This document shows positions 8,197 to 17,985 of a stretch of DNA of 64,000 nt, in pieces; the first letter of the stretch is position 1, and every line of letters begins with the position of its first letter. The notes below the pieces were generated by a model that saw only the letters and a program-made list of their open reading frames with translations, had not been told where the DNA came from and did no database searches. The position numbers and the translations under genes were made by a program. Source of the stretch: Thermococcus sp. MV5 (GTDB lineage Archaea > Methanobacteriota_B > Thermococci > Thermococcales > Thermococcaceae); NCBI RefSeq assembly GCF_012027425.1, contig NZ_SNUE01000006.1, positions 124,001 through 188,000 of the forward strand, given 5' to 3'.

Positions 8197-8943
8197 ATGA
8201 TAGTCTATTTCATTGGCACTGGGGGCAGTGAGGGTATCCCAGCTCATCTGTGCACATGTGAAACATGTGAAGAAGCTCGTAAACTTGGTTTTGCACAACG
8301 AAAGCCTTCTACTTTAGCGATCATTACCAAAAACAAAAAGGCAGTACTAATAGATGTAGGAACAGACATCAGGGATCTATTACATGTACCTCTTGAGGGG
8401 ATCCTTCTTACTCACTGGCATCACGATCATATTTATGGACTATATAAACTCAGGTGGATTGCAAAGAAAACTAGACTTTATGGCCCAAAAGGCGATGCAG
8501 ATTGGTTAATGATCCATGACCCAAAAAACATCCAAGTAGAATTCATCAAGGCCGGAGATGTGCTTAAAATAGACTCCCTTAAAATAACAGCTCTAAAACT
8601 TAATCATCAAGTAGAGACTCTTGGATACCTGATAGAGGAGGATAATAAAAGTGTGGCAGTCCTTTATGATACCAAGGGGCTTCCTAAGGAGACTTTTAAA
8701 TTATTAGAAAAGAAAAAACTTCGCCTTGCCATAGTGGATGCTACTTACGCTCCAAGAGTCGATGACCCATATCACAATAACGTTGACGAGGGTGCTGAAA
8801 CAGGGCTCCAATTAGCTGAAAGAACTATGTTGAGTCATATATCCCACAAAAATCTCTCATTTTTGAAGCTTGATGAGTATGTCAGAAAGAAATACAATGG
8901 AAAAGTTCTTGTTGCCTATGATGGGATGCTATTTTATGTGTGA
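8197..8943 (+). CDS. PhnP-like metallo-beta-lactamase-fold phosphodiesterase
   Basis: A 248-residue MBL-fold hydrolase. The metal site HWHHDH includes His73, His75, Asp77 and His78. An N-terminal Cys cluster (Cys19, Cys21, Cys24) after GTGGSEGIP is typical of the PhnP/COG1235 branch, which hydrolyses cyclic phosphate esters such as phosphoribosyl cyclic phosphate. The physiological substrate here is unknown and no phosphonate genes are near. ATG 8197 is preceded by GGGGGTGA; the in-frame GTG at 8182 is rejected. The nitroreductase remnant follows after 9 bases. Confidence 0.85.
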   Translation: MIVYFIGTGGSEGIPAHLCTCETCEEARKLGFAQRKPSTLAIITKNKKAVLIDVGTDIRDLLHVPLEGILLTHWHHDHIYGLYKLRWIAKKTRLYGPKGDADWLMIHDPKNIQVEFIKAGDVLKIDSLKITALKLNHQVETLGYLIEEDNKSVAVLYDTKGLPKETFKLLEKKKLRLAIVDATYAPRVDDPYHNNVDEGAETGLQLAERTMLSHISHKNLSFLKLDEYVRKKYNGKVLVAYDGMLFYV

Positions 8944-8952
8944 GGTGAGGAA

Positions 8953-9518
8953 ATGATAGTTGAACTTGCCAAAAAACGGAAAACCGTGAGAAAATTTAAA
9001 ACAGAACCCCCACCCCTTGAGAGTGTTTTAAAAGCCATTGAAGTTGCAAAAGAGGCTCCTTCTGGAATGAACGCTCAGCATGGCACTTTCTTTTAATAGA
9101 AAGTTCTGAGAAAAAGAGAAAAATCAGGAAAATTTGTGAGAAAGATGAAATAAAGTTCTATGAAAAGATGAAAGGAAAACCCGGAGAATGGCTTCAAGAA
9201 AAAGGCTTTACGTGGGAAAAACCGTTCCTAAGTGATGCCCCATATCTGATGCTAGTATTTACCGATATCAGAGCACCCTTCGCAATCCAATCAACATGGC
9301 TTGCTATAGGATATCTTCTCCTTGCTCTTGAAGAAGAAGGTTTAGGAACAGTACCCTACACTCCTCCAAATCCAAAGGAGATTGAAAAACTCTTGAATGC
9401 TCCAGAACATTATCGCCTTCAAACAATTCTTCCTATCGGTTATCCAAATGATGAGAAACCAAAATACAAAAGGAAAAGTTTAGAAGAGGTTGTAACCTTC
9501 GAAAATTTGAATAAATGA
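8953..9518 (+). pseudogene. Nitroreductase family protein, one-base frameshift
   Basis: ATG 8953 follows GAGGTGAGGAA and encodes VELAKKRKTVRKFK then EAPSGMNAQ, the typical FMN-nitroreductase N terminus. At about 9079 the text is CAGCATGGCAC; inserting one C would give QPWHFLLIESSEK in continuous frame to the stop at 9516-9518. The complete protein would have about 188 residues, with the expected C-terminal GYP motif (LPIGYP). The deletion yields an early stop at about 9097. It is either a recent pseudogene or a sequence error; apart from this base the gene looks intact. Confidence 0.8.
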
Positions 9519-9683
9519 GAACTCATTCGATTTCCTGTACCTCAATGTCCTCCAGCTTAAGATACACATAGATAATTAAGACCTTCTGTCTCATTTACCT
9601 TTTAGTTATTACTCAAAATGAAATCAAAATTAACCGAAAATCGTTTCAATATTGAACCGCGAGATTTGATATTTTTACAAGAA

Positions 9684-10133
9684 TCATTTTGATTTTAAAT
9701 ATTTCTCAAGATTCTTTAAAACCTTCATTTGTTCCTCTGTTTCAACAGCAGAGGGCTTAAGAGAACGTACTCTTAGCAAAGCCTCCCTTAAGGACAGGCC
9801 ATGCAAATACATCAAATAAGCAACAGCCACGCTCCCACTTCTTCCACTCCCTCCAAAACAGTGAATCAGGATTTTCTTGCCTTTTTTGACTCTTTCCTCA
9901 ATCCATCTCAAAATACTAAGCAGTTCCTCTAAACTCGGAGCAGTGAAGTCCTCTATTGGAAAATAGAGGACGTCAAGACGATGGTTGGTCCATTCTTCTA
10001 GTGTATAATACAATTCGTATTCGTAGGTTAAAACAACAACAGCATCAAATTCTTTTGCAAGATTAGGAATATCCTCAGGATACGGCATTGGTGAAAATGC
10101 TACACTACTATCAACAAACTTTGGATAGACCAC
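9684..10133 (-). CDS. Dual-specificity protein tyrosine phosphatase
   Basis: A 149-residue cysteine phosphatase. The P-loop HCFGGSGRSG places the nucleophile at Cys92 and the phosphate-binding Arg at Arg98; Asp62 in PIEDF is the likely general acid. Size and layout match the small archaeal DSPs that dephosphorylate phosphotyrosine and phosphoserine proteins. The start is GTG 10133, behind GGGGGAT with good spacing. The promoter region is shared with the divergent membrane protein gene at 10207. A RIO1 kinase and an atypical kinase also lie in the window, but no direct pairing is visible. Confidence 0.9.
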   Translation of the reverse strand: MVYPKFVDSSVAFSPMPYPEDIPNLAKEFDAVVVLTYEYELYYTLEEWTNHRLDVLYFPIEDFTAPSLEELLSILRWIEERVKKGKKILIHCFGGSGRSGSVAVAYLMYLHGLSLREALLRVRSLKPSAVETEEQMKVLKNLEKYLKSK

Positions 10134-10206
10134 TGAAAATCCCCCTAAACAAAATTACCGGATAAGTTATAAATCCTTCTGTTAAATATGCATAGAGGTG
10201 AGAAAA

Positions 10207-11790
10207 ATGAAGAGAGAGATTCTTAAGTTACTCCCTCCAATCGGGATTTTTATATTGATTTTGTGGTTCTTCAGACCATGGTTTCATGGAATTGTAATGG
10301 GTTTATACAGAAATCCATCGATAATCTATATCATGCTTACCCTACTGCTGTTAGCAAAATATAGTTCAAAAAAGAAGTTAGAGGAATACAACAGAAAAAA
10401 CATCACTATAAGCGGAATCTTTGCGTTAATGCTCCTTCTGTTGATACTCGTTTCAGTACTCACTGGTGCACTCTCTAACACTGCCCTATACAAAGAGCAC
10501 CACCCGACTCAGGTTTCGAAAGAGCTTGAACTCTCGAGTAGTAAAATAAGAATACTCCCAAAGTTAACCGCATACCGTTATGCTGTTGATACTATTGAGT
10601 ATGCTAGATATACACTTGGGTCATCCCATTTGACTATTAGAGATGGCACACCAGTTTGGGGATTCTTTATAATACCTGATGGGGCATGGAATGCAATAAG
10701 ACTCAAAGACAAGGGAGTTCTTTTTGTTGAGATGAACACTACTCAGGCAAAAATGGAGAGAATGGAAAACGAACTTCAAGTTGGCCCTGGAATGCAGATT
10801 TTTGATAACTTAGAATGGAACCTCTACAAAAAACACTATTTAATAGACCTAGATATTCCAAGGGCACTTTATTACGATGGAAAGATCTACGTTGTTGTTC
10901 CATATATATCGTACAGCTTTCGCGTTTTTTACACTGTTCCAAAATGGGGGGGAGTATTAATAGTTGACGAAGATGGTAATGTTGAGGATCTAACTCCCGA
11001 AGAGGCCCTCAAAGACGAACGGCTCAAGGATTTCCCAATATTCCCAGAACTCTTGACGAGAAGAATTATCTATGCTCAAAACTATTGGAAAGAAAACGTA
11101 TTCTCAAACATAAAAAACCTATGGTTACACCACGAAAACCAGATAGAACTCATTGATGTAAGCGGACAAGGGAACAGACAACCTTTCTTGGTTATTGCCA
11201 ACGATGGTAGAGAATACTGGATGATTGCTGTTGAACCATACGGAAGGGCTCACGGACTAGCTGCCATTTACCTAATCAACGCACAAAGTGGGGAAATGAG
11301 CCAAGTAAAGTTTGAAACCCCTCTAACCGGGCCAGTTAAAGCAATAGATTATGTCAAAAAGGCCCTACCAACCTTTGACTGGAGTCAGTTCATGGCAGTT
11401 GAACCTATCCCTATCTTCTTGAATGGTAAACTCTGGTGGAGAATTGCCATCATACCCCAAAGTGGCTCAGGAGTTGCTAAGATAGCCTTTGTAAATGCAG
11501 AGACTAAGGAAGTCAGGATATTCGAAAATGAAGATGACGTAAGAGCATTTCTCCTTTATGGTCAAGTTGGAGCTAAAGTTGAGGAAATTAGCGGGAGAGT
11601 TATAGGAATTTACTCCTACATTAAAGACGGAAACACCCACTGGATACTAATTATCGGGGACAAAACCCTCTACTTAAGCGCAGATCAACTGAACGATGAG
11701 CTCGTCTTTAAAGTGCTTAACCTAAAAGAAGGTGATAATGTAACTATAAAAATGAGCGAAGGAAGAATTGTGGAGATTGAGAGAAGTTAG
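10207..11790 (+). CDS. Membrane protein with large extracytoplasmic domain
   Basis: About 527 residues. The first 110 contain three hydrophobic helices (near residues 8-22, 40-52 and 70-88). A long, mainly beta, soluble domain follows, with repeated aromatic segments such as DGTPVWGFFI, NGKLWWRIAI and DGNTHWILII that suggest three related modules. ATG 10207 has GAGGTGA five bases upstream; GTG 10198 is rejected. I do not recognise a family. The repeats point to a surface-exposed binding or scaffolding role. A broken small membrane gene overlaps its end. Confidence 0.75.
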   Translation: MKREILKLLPPIGIFILILWFFRPWFHGIVMGLYRNPSIIYIMLTLLLLAKYSSKKKLEEYNRKNITISGIFALMLLLLILVSVLTGALSNTALYKEHHPTQVSKELELSSSKIRILPKLTAYRYAVDTIEYARYTLGSSHLTIRDGTPVWGFFIIPDGAWNAIRLKDKGVLFVEMNTTQAKMERMENELQVGPGMQIFDNLEWNLYKKHYLIDLDIPRALYYDGKIYVVVPYISYSFRVFYTVPKWGGVLIVDEDGNVEDLTPEEALKDERLKDFPIFPELLTRRIIYAQNYWKENVFSNIKNLWLHHENQIELIDVSGQGNRQPFLVIANDGREYWMIAVEPYGRAHGLAAIYLINAQSGEMSQVKFETPLTGPVKAIDYVKKALPTFDWSQFMAVEPIPIFLNGKLWWRIAIIPQSGSGVAKIAFVNAETKEVRIFENEDDVRAFLLYGQVGAKVEEISGRVIGIYSYIKDGNTHWILIIGDKTLYLSADQLNDELVFKVLNLKEGDNVTIKMSEGRIVEIERS

Positions 11791-12043
11791 GAATGAGAAA
11801 CTTAAAAGCATGTATGGAAGAATTTCTCCTGAAATTCTTTTCTTTATTTACCCAACTCTCATTGTAGCTCTAATAACCACACTTTTCCTATGGAAGCTAA
11901 GAGTTTTTCTCCAAGAGTTTAGTATAATGGTGGGTTTTACCCAATCATAGTAGCAGTAACCATTTCTCTTTCCCGTGGCTTCTTTACTTCTAGGAATGGC
12001 CATTCATTATGGAATTCGAGACATAATAGGTGAGAGATCTTGA
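11768..12043 (+). pseudogene. Broken small membrane protein gene, two apparent frameshifts
   Basis: The first frame encodes YGRISPEILFFIYPTLIVAL and a second helix, then stops at 11948-11950. A different frame continues GGFYPIIVAVTISL from about 11932, and the original frame resumes at about 11972 with PVASLLLGMAIHYGIRDIIG and stops at 12043. Two compensating indels would restore a protein of about 80 residues with at least three membrane helices. It overlaps the end of the upstream membrane protein gene, as expected for a coupled partner. Family unknown. Confidence 0.45.
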
Positions 12044-12054
12044 GTTAAACTATC

Positions 12055-12843
12055 TCAGGATCGGACAAACAAAGCAGCAGCCATACCAAAATAGCTTGGA
12101 CAGGCGTAAACTGTTGCTTTTACTTTCATCGGTACTTTTTTGAGAACTCCATAGAGAACAAGCAGTTGCCAGTAGCTATCAGGAAGGGCTTTGTTTATCA
12201 GTTCATCCGAAATATTGAGGAGTTTTTCAAGTTTGTTCTCTTTAATGAGTTGCATAATGCGCTCATCGTATTCTTTTGCCTCCGGAGCATGACCATACGG
12301 CCCAGTTGGATCATGTGCATGGGCATGATCAGCACTTGCTATAAATGCAATTCTCTTTTCATCTTCTTCAAGAACTTCGCCAATAACTTCCCCAAATTCA
12401 ACAAGGATTTCCCTTGGAACCTTTCGTGCTGGAGTTAACAAAACAAGAGGCCTCTTCTCGAGGAAGTGGAGAGGTATAAGTTCTCCCCATGTTAGTGGGA
12501 AGCGGGAGTATTCTCCGCTCAGTGATGCAAAGTTTATATCAACCACAGGAAGTCCCTTAGCTTTTACCCTCTCATATATTCCTCTGGCGAGTTCCCTTTC
12601 AGTTTGGTAATCACCAGGAAGTTCGACTCCCCCAAAACCAAGCCATGAAACAAGGTTTTCAGCCATTATAACTCCAAAGGCTTCACTCATGCGAACGTTG
12701 TGGGGACTTATGAGAACGTACGAATCTGCCCTTGAAAACTCTCTACCAATTTCTTTAAGAACTTCTGCAAGCCTTCTTATCTCTTCATCTTTAGGATTGA
12801 GAACGGGATTTCCATGAGGCATCAAACCGATTCCAACAAGCAT
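12055..12843 (-). CDS. Class III extradiol dioxygenase-like protein (LigB/MEMO fold)
   Basis: A 262-residue protein of the LigB superfamily. Candidate metal-binding histidines are visible in GLMPHGNPV, SPHNVR and ASADHAHAHDPTGPYGHAP. LigB proteins open aromatic rings, but archaeal members of this branch are related to MEMO and have no proven substrate. The start is ATG 12843 after GGGTGATG; the 18-codon extension to 12897 lacks a ribosome binding site. The gene is divergent from the secreted protein gene, with a short promoter region between. Confidence 0.78.
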   Translation of the reverse strand: MLVGIGLMPHGNPVLNPKDEEIRRLAEVLKEIGREFSRADSYVLISPHNVRMSEAFGVIMAENLVSWLGFGGVELPGDYQTERELARGIYERVKAKGLPVVDINFASLSGEYSRFPLTWGELIPLHFLEKRPLVLLTPARKVPREILVEFGEVIGEVLEEDEKRIAFIASADHAHAHDPTGPYGHAPEAKEYDERIMQLIKENKLEKLLNISDELINKALPDSYWQLLVLYGVLKKVPMKVKATVYACPSYFGMAAALFVRS

Positions 12844-12988
12844 AACATCACCCTTTGTAATTACAATTCTATGTTTATACCATTTACCTTTTGTCATTTA
12901 TGAATATTGCACAATTATGCACATAAATGCCGAAAAAGTTATATACAACTTAGTAGTAATAAATACACAAAAGCTTTGGGGGGGGCGA

Positions 12989-14185
12989 ATGGAAAGAAGA
13001 ACCAAGGTTATAGTATCCATCCCGGTCTTAGTTTTAGTAATACTTGTAGTCATTCCCACAGCTTATGGGGTCCCTCCCGAGAACTCCGATGTTCTTTACA
13101 GTGCATACCTAGACTGGCTCCAAGGAAAGCCCGTTGGGCTCGTAAACATTAATGTGAACTTAGAAGAGAACCTTCACAATCCTATCATAGTAATCAAAGA
13201 TTATAGCACGGGGATTCCAAAGATTCTGTATTCCGGAAACTTTATGAGTCCCACAGTGAAGATAGAGAGAATTCCCACTGGCACATACATAGAAAATATC
13301 CAAGAGAATGGAGAAATTAAGCAGGTTCTCAAGACGAGATTCAGACCAGTTTCACTTCTAGTAATCATTGCAGATGAGAACTACTGGGGCGCACAGGTGG
13401 TAAATTTCGAGCCTAAGGAACCCCTAACAAAGGTCTCTGTGGAAGTTCCTCTCCACTATGAGCCCGCTGAGAAAGGGGTTTACGTTCAAAGTACCTCGTC
13501 CATAGATTACGGCACTCTTAGGATGAATGGGATAAAAACAGCCAAAATAAGAAGCCTTCCCGGGTTAGAAGTGAGTTGGGTGGTTGAAAGAGACGATGCA
13601 ATATCCTACGAAAGTTTTTCCCAGTCGAAGTCGATATCAGAGGTGCCACCGGATCCAGATGAATGGCAGAGTAGTGGGTCAACCCTAGTTCAGGAGAAAG
13701 ATGTGTGGATAACATATAGTGTCTCCAATGGGGACGTCAGGCTGGTAACTTCTGATGTTCTTTATCGGATAACTAAGGACGAGATATGTAGTTGGACATG
13801 GTGCAGGGCCATCTGGGTGCTGATTCCAGTGAGAATAAAGAACTTCCACTCTACAATTACGGGATCGTACAGTGGGGGGATACCATCAAATCTCGAGCGT
13901 GAAGTAAGATACAAATCAGAGGGAGCAAATGAGTTCGCCATAAGCTTTGATGCACCAACAGATAATGGAGGGGTCTATTTCAGCACTTCCATCTCAGTCT
14001 GTGGGGGTGAAGGAGTGCAGGTATGTTTCACGGGGAGTGTCGATACCTACAGAGAGAGCAAATCCCACTATAGACCACACTATGAGGTCAAGATTAACGA
14101 GTGGGGAAGCCATAACGTTCTCTATTATGCGTATTTAGACAGAGATGGCAGAAACTATTATGAGATATTCCTTCAGTGGGGTTAA
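12989..14185 (+). CDS. Secreted protein with signal peptide, unknown function
   Basis: About 398 residues. MERRTKV followed by a hydrophobic stretch ending in PTAYG is a classical signal peptide. The rest is beta-rich and contains two Cys pairs (CSWTWC and CGGEGVQVC) that could form disulphides. The start is ATG 12989 behind a run of seven G; an upstream ATG at 12917 lies before the TATA box AGTTATATACA (12939-12949) and is rejected. The 3' end overlaps the convergent threonine synthase gene by four bases. No family recognised. Confidence 0.75.
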   Translation: MERRTKVIVSIPVLVLVILVVIPTAYGVPPENSDVLYSAYLDWLQGKPVGLVNINVNLEENLHNPIIVIKDYSTGIPKILYSGNFMSPTVKIERIPTGTYIENIQENGEIKQVLKTRFRPVSLLVIIADENYWGAQVVNFEPKEPLTKVSVEVPLHYEPAEKGVYVQSTSSIDYGTLRMNGIKTAKIRSLPGLEVSWVVERDDAISYESFSQSKSISEVPPDPDEWQSSGSTLVQEKDVWITYSVSNGDVRLVTSDVLYRITKDEICSWTWCRAIWVLIPVRIKNFHSTITGSYSGGIPSNLEREVRYKSEGANEFAISFDAPTDNGGVYFSTSISVCGGEGVQVCFTGSVDTYRESKSHYRPHYEVKINEWGSHNVLYYAYLDRDGRNYYEIFLQWG

Positions 14186-15381
14186 TAACCTTGTAAGGAC
14201 ATTTCCTTTTCTTCTCGATACCTAAGACATTCTTCAAGTTCCTGCAACCAGCACTCTTTTATCTCTCCTCCTTCAACGTGTGAGAGTGTCTTTAAACCGG
14301 AGCCGGTTAGTATGGAGACAACTCTCGAGTTCTCCTCAATCGTTCCATCTTCGATAATCTCCTTCTCTTTGAGCTTTCTTATCGCAGCGATTCCTGTTGC
14401 AGACGCTGGCTGCACAAAGAGGCCCTCCTTACCAAGAGCTCTTTGAGCATCCAAAATCTCTTCATCACTAACTGCAACACACAAACCTTTAATTTTTTTC
14501 AAAAGCCTCAAAACGGCATTTCCACTCGGAGGACATGGATTCTCTATGGCGTGGGCTATCGTATGTGGGCTTTCAAACCGCTCTATCTTCTCTTTTCTAT
14601 CATTAAATGCCTTACATATTGGAGAACAACCTTCAGCTTGAACTACCACAAAGCAAGGAAGCTTCTCAATGAGTTCACTTTCTTTAAGTTCCAGAAAACC
14701 CTTAACAATTCCTCTGAAAAGCCCTCCTGATGACGTTGGCACAACAACATAGTCGGGAGTTACTTCTTCAATTATCTCAAAGCTTATCGTCTTATACCCC
14801 TCAACCCTAAAGGGATCATCCGAGTTTATGAAATATATTCCCCTTTTCCTCCCTATTTTGAGGCTTTTGTAGTAGAGCTCCCCATAATCGCCCTGAACTT
14901 TGATAATTCTAGCCCCATAAAGGGCAAGAGCTTTGAGCTTCTCCTCCGGTATTGTTGAGGAAACAAGAATGTAAGTTTCAAGGCCAGCCCTTGCACCATA
15001 AGCGGCTACACTTGCCGCCATGTTACCGGTTGAAACTGTGCCAATCTTTTCAAAGCCTAACTGAAGTGCTCTGTGAATGCCGATATAGGTTCCTCTATCT
15101 TTAAAGCTCCATGTTGGGTTGAGAGTTTCATTTTTGAGATAAAGCTTGACTCCAAGTTCTTTCGAAAGCTTTTTTGCCTTAGTTAGTGAAGTGTCGCCTT
15201 CACCTAGACTCAGATCGGGGTTAAGTTCAAATGGGAAAAAGCCTAAAAACCTTTCCCAAATCCTTCTCCCTATACCCGGAGTGCTCTTAAATAGCTCTAA
15301 TTCAAGCGGTTCACCACATTCGCATCTTTGATATGGCTTCCTTAGAGAATATTCTCTTCCACAGGATGTGCATTTTAACAT
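14182..15381 (-). CDS. thrC: Threonine synthase
   Basis: A 399-residue fold-type II PLP enzyme. The Schiff-base lysine is Lys94 in WSFKDRGT, and the phosphate-binding loop STGNMAAS follows. An N-terminal zinc-ribbon-like Cys4/Cys7/Cys20/Cys22 set is common in archaeal ThrC. It converts O-phosphohomoserine to threonine and phosphate. Cysteate or diaminopropionate ligases are close relatives, so the call rests on overall similarity. Its start overlaps the ureohydrolase gene by 7 bases, so the two are coupled, although the pathways are unrelated. Confidence 0.88.
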   Translation of the reverse strand: MLKCTSCGREYSLRKPYQRCECGEPLELELFKSTPGIGRRIWERFLGFFPFELNPDLSLGEGDTSLTKAKKLSKELGVKLYLKNETLNPTWSFKDRGTYIGIHRALQLGFEKIGTVSTGNMAASVAAYGARAGLETYILVSSTIPEEKLKALALYGARIIKVQGDYGELYYKSLKIGRKRGIYFINSDDPFRVEGYKTISFEIIEEVTPDYVVVPTSSGGLFRGIVKGFLELKESELIEKLPCFVVVQAEGCSPICKAFNDRKEKIERFESPHTIAHAIENPCPPSGNAVLRLLKKIKGLCVAVSDEEILDAQRALGKEGLFVQPASATGIAAIRKLKEKEIIEDGTIEENSRVVSILTGSGLKTLSHVEGGEIKECWLQELEECLRYREEKEMSLQGY

Positions 15382-16253
15382 AAAAATCCCCTTGCTTCTC
15401 TTTTTACGAGATCTCGTTCCGCATTTTTGGCCACTTTCCCAAGTACTTCCCTTATTATTTTCGCAGCAGCAAAGGCCGTTATTCCCTTATAATCATACTT
15501 TGGATTAAGCTCTACTATATCAAAGGCTACTACACTCACGTTTAAGCTTTTTATTATTTCAACAAGCTCCCTCGTGCTCAAACCCCCTGGTTCAGGATTT
15601 CCAACCCCTGGAGCAAACGCTGGATCAAGAACATCCATGTCAAATGAAAGATAAGCTTTTTTGAATGAAATTTCAACACGAGGAGAACGGTAAATCTCCG
15701 AGGCCGGGACAATCCTTATTCCTTGTTCTTGTGCAAATTCAATCTGTTCTCTTGTAGGTGCTCTGACACCAATTTGAACAACATTATCACCTCTTACCAG
15801 TTCTTTCTCCACTAATCTTCTTACGGTGCAGGCATGGGAGTATTTATCGCCTTCATACTCCGGATATAAATCTGGATGAGCGTCAAAATAAATCAAGCCA
15901 AAATCTTCTCCTGAGACCTCTTTAATGGCCTTAAAAGCAGCATAGGTTATGGAATGATCACCTCCCAGAAAAAGGAAGAGCTCTCCACTGTAATGTTCCT
16001 TAACGGTCTTACTAATATTTTCGATTAACTCCTCAAAGCTCCCTGTTTTAATATCCCCCAAATCTCTGTAACTCCAGTGTTCAGCAAGATTTGCAAGGCT
16101 TTCATTGAAACTGTTGTAAAGTTCCGCAGTAGTAGCTTCCCTTATCGCTTTAGGACCCTTAGCTGAACCTCTCCTGAAAGAGGACGATGCATCCCAGGGT
16201 ATTCCGAGGATGTAGAGGTTTGGATTCTCTGAACTAGGAATCCCAAAAAACAT
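15375..16253 (-). CDS. speB: Ureohydrolase: agmatinase / aminopropylagmatine ureohydrolase
   Basis: A 292-residue binuclear manganese enzyme of the arginase family. All ligands are visible: His100 in GGDHS, Asp124, His126 and Asp128 in FDAHPD, and Asp205 and Asp207 in SFDMDVLDP. In Thermococcales this enzyme preferentially hydrolyses N1-aminopropylagmatine to spermidine and urea, part of the agmatine route to polyamines. ATG 16253 directly abuts the stop of the upstream tRNA-binding protein gene (TAAATG), indicating an operon. Confidence 0.9.
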   Translation of the reverse strand: MFFGIPSSENPNLYILGIPWDASSSFRRGSAKGPKAIREATTAELYNSFNESLANLAEHWSYRDLGDIKTGSFEELIENISKTVKEHYSGELFLFLGGDHSITYAAFKAIKEVSGEDFGLIYFDAHPDLYPEYEGDKYSHACTVRRLVEKELVRGDNVVQIGVRAPTREQIEFAQEQGIRIVPASEIYRSPRVEISFKKAYLSFDMDVLDPAFAPGVGNPEPGGLSTRELVEIIKSLNVSVVAFDIVELNPKYDYKGITAFAAAKIIREVLGKVAKNAERDLVKREARGFLC

Positions 16254-16583
16254 TTACCACACCTTTGTACCGATGGGCACTTCATCTGGGACAGGCAGAA
16301 GGTAAACTTTTCCATCCTCACTTTCAGCTACGATGAGCATTCCTTGGCTCTCTATTCCAGAGAGTTTTTTAGGCTTTAAGTTTAAGACAAAAATGAGTTT
16401 CTTCCCCTCAAGGTCTTCAGGACTATATTGATCAGCTAGCCCTGTTATTATAGTCCTTTGTTCACTTCCAAAGTCAACTTCAAGTTTTATGAGCTTTTTA
16501 GTTCTTTTTAATTTCTCAGCTTTTTTTACTAGTCCAACCCTAAGATCAAACTTCCAAAATTCATTAACGTCATAGAGTTCCAT
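16254..16583 (-). CDS. tRNA-binding domain protein (MetRS beta-subunit-like)
   Basis: A 109-residue OB-fold protein of the COG0073 family, equivalent to the C-terminal tRNA-binding appendix of bacterial methionyl-tRNA synthetase (LRVGLV, ITGLADQYSPEDLEGK, GMLIVAE motifs). In Pyrococcus such a protein exists as a separate subunit. ATG 16583 follows GGTGTTGA; a TTG at 16595 is in frame. It is the first gene of a three-gene minus-strand operon with the ureohydrolase and threonine synthase genes. Confidence 0.85.
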   Translation of the reverse strand: MELYDVNEFWKFDLRVGLVKKAEKLKRTKKLIKLEVDFGSEQRTIITGLADQYSPEDLEGKKLIFVLNLKPKKLSGIESQGMLIVAESEDGKVYLLPVPDEVPIGTKVW

Positions 16584-16683
16584 ATTCAACACCAAAATTA
16601 TTAGGTAGGGGGATATTTAGAGTTTTCTCTTAAATTCATTCCAGTGATCTCTCATGAACCCTCGTCCAGAAGAGCAGGGTAGT

Positions 16684-17985
16684 TCATGTTAGCCATATCC
16701 CCATGCCCTCTTCTTCATAGCCAGGCCCTAAAGATAGGAGAGTAAACCCCAAACTCAAGAATGCCATCGCAATACCAGGTGAAAGAATCCACCACCACTT
16801 GCTCCCATATAATGCCCCCTGCTCCATTGCTTCAATCATAAAAGAACCCCAATTGGTTCCAGGAATCATTCCAAAGAATCCAAAGAGGGAGATTAGAGCA
16901 ACAATTCTGGGCATTAGGAATGTGAAATGCCTTAATGCATGCTCTAGGATAATCGGACCAATATGCCGCCTTAAGATGTAAAATCCACTAGCTCCTATAG
17001 CTACTTCAGCTGTTATGTATTCTTTAGCTTTCTCTTTTATTGTGATCATTCGTATTGTTTTAGCAAATTTTCCCATTAAGAGAAACGCTAGGATCAACAT
17101 AAATTTTAGTGGAGGGACATTAATCCTTTCTCCAAATCCTTGGGTCGACATTACCCAAGTAATAACAACCAAAATCGGAAGAATAGGAAGCGACGTGAGA
17201 ACCTCAAGCATAAATGTGATTATTTTTGAAACCCTATTATCAAAGTATCCTGAGATAGATCCTATCAACAAACCAAGAAGAACTATAATAATAGAGGTGA
17301 TTAAAGCCAAATAAAGGGTATTTCTCATGCTTTTAACAAAACCAACCCATATATCCCTTCCGTAATTGTCAGTTCCCAAAATTCCATAAGCATTCCCTTG
17401 AACTATAATTTGTGGGGGCTTTCTGCAACTACATAGGACCTCTATTGTATAGAGACCATTTAATACTGTAAAATTAGGATCCTTCACAAAGAGGATTTCT
17501 ATTGGATACACCATGGCTCTATCTTCTTCATTAAGATTGAGCTTTGATCTCATAGCTGAAAATATTTGCATGGCCATTTTAGGATCAGCATTCAAATTGA
17601 CATCCTCTCTGAGTTCGTCATCGAAAATCCTTATTTTAATACCATCTGGCCGTGTAATTTCGATTATATAATATGCTGGTTCAATCCTGCGAAACACTAT
17701 ATCATTTGGAGGGCGGGGATAAGTGTGTGTATAAACATATGTGAAAAGCCAGTAATCGTTCCCAATCCTTGTAACTTCCGAAAGAGAAAGAACAACTGTA
17801 GGAGTTTCCTTATCCAACATGGAGAACCATATTGGATCCGCTTTTTTGGGATATTTACTCCAGTACAATGGATTTTCCCAATTATTGAGCTCTTCTTTGG
17901 AAACACTTAGTTCACTAAATAAAACAAAGCTAATAAAGAGGATTAAGATTACAACTCCTACTTTTTGACGTAGTTTTAACTTCAT
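16684..17985 (-). CDS. ABC transporter permease, DppC/OppC type with large insert
   Basis: A 433-residue inner-membrane permease. After an N-terminal anchor (about residues 8-25) comes an extracytoplasmic insert of roughly 180 residues, then the canonical DppC core starting LGTDNYGRDIWVG with five membrane helices and the EAA-type loop (ITAEVAIGASGFYILRRHI). The insert is far longer than in standard DppC. ATG 17985 abuts the stop of the DppB-like gene, so the two are one operon. No substrate-binding protein or ATPase lies in the neighbourhood, so the complex must borrow subunits or is defunct. Confidence 0.85.
   Translation of the reverse strand: MKLKLRQKVGVVILILFISFVLFSELSVSKEELNNWENPLYWSKYPKKADPIWFSMLDKETPTVVLSLSEVTRIGNDYWLFTYVYTHTYPRPPNDIVFRRIEPAYYIIEITRPDGIKIRIFDDELREDVNLNADPKMAMQIFSAMRSKLNLNEEDRAMVYPIEILFVKDPNFTVLNGLYTIEVLCSCRKPPQIIVQGNAYGILGTDNYGRDIWVGFVKSMRNTLYLALITSIIIVLLGLLIGSISGYFDNRVSKIITFMLEVLTSLPILPILVVITWVMSTQGFGERINVPPLKFMLILAFLLMGKFAKTIRMITIKEKAKEYITAEVAIGASGFYILRRHIGPIILEHALRHFTFLMPRIVALISLFGFFGMIPGTNWGSFMIEAMEQGALYGSKWWWILSPGIAMAFLSLGFTLLSLGPGYEEEGMGIWLT

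Noticed and set aside
9523..9594. 23-codon minus-strand frame beginning MRQKVLIIYVYLKLED
   Set aside because: Reads like a protein tail, but it is too short, has no convincing promoter and no recognised family.
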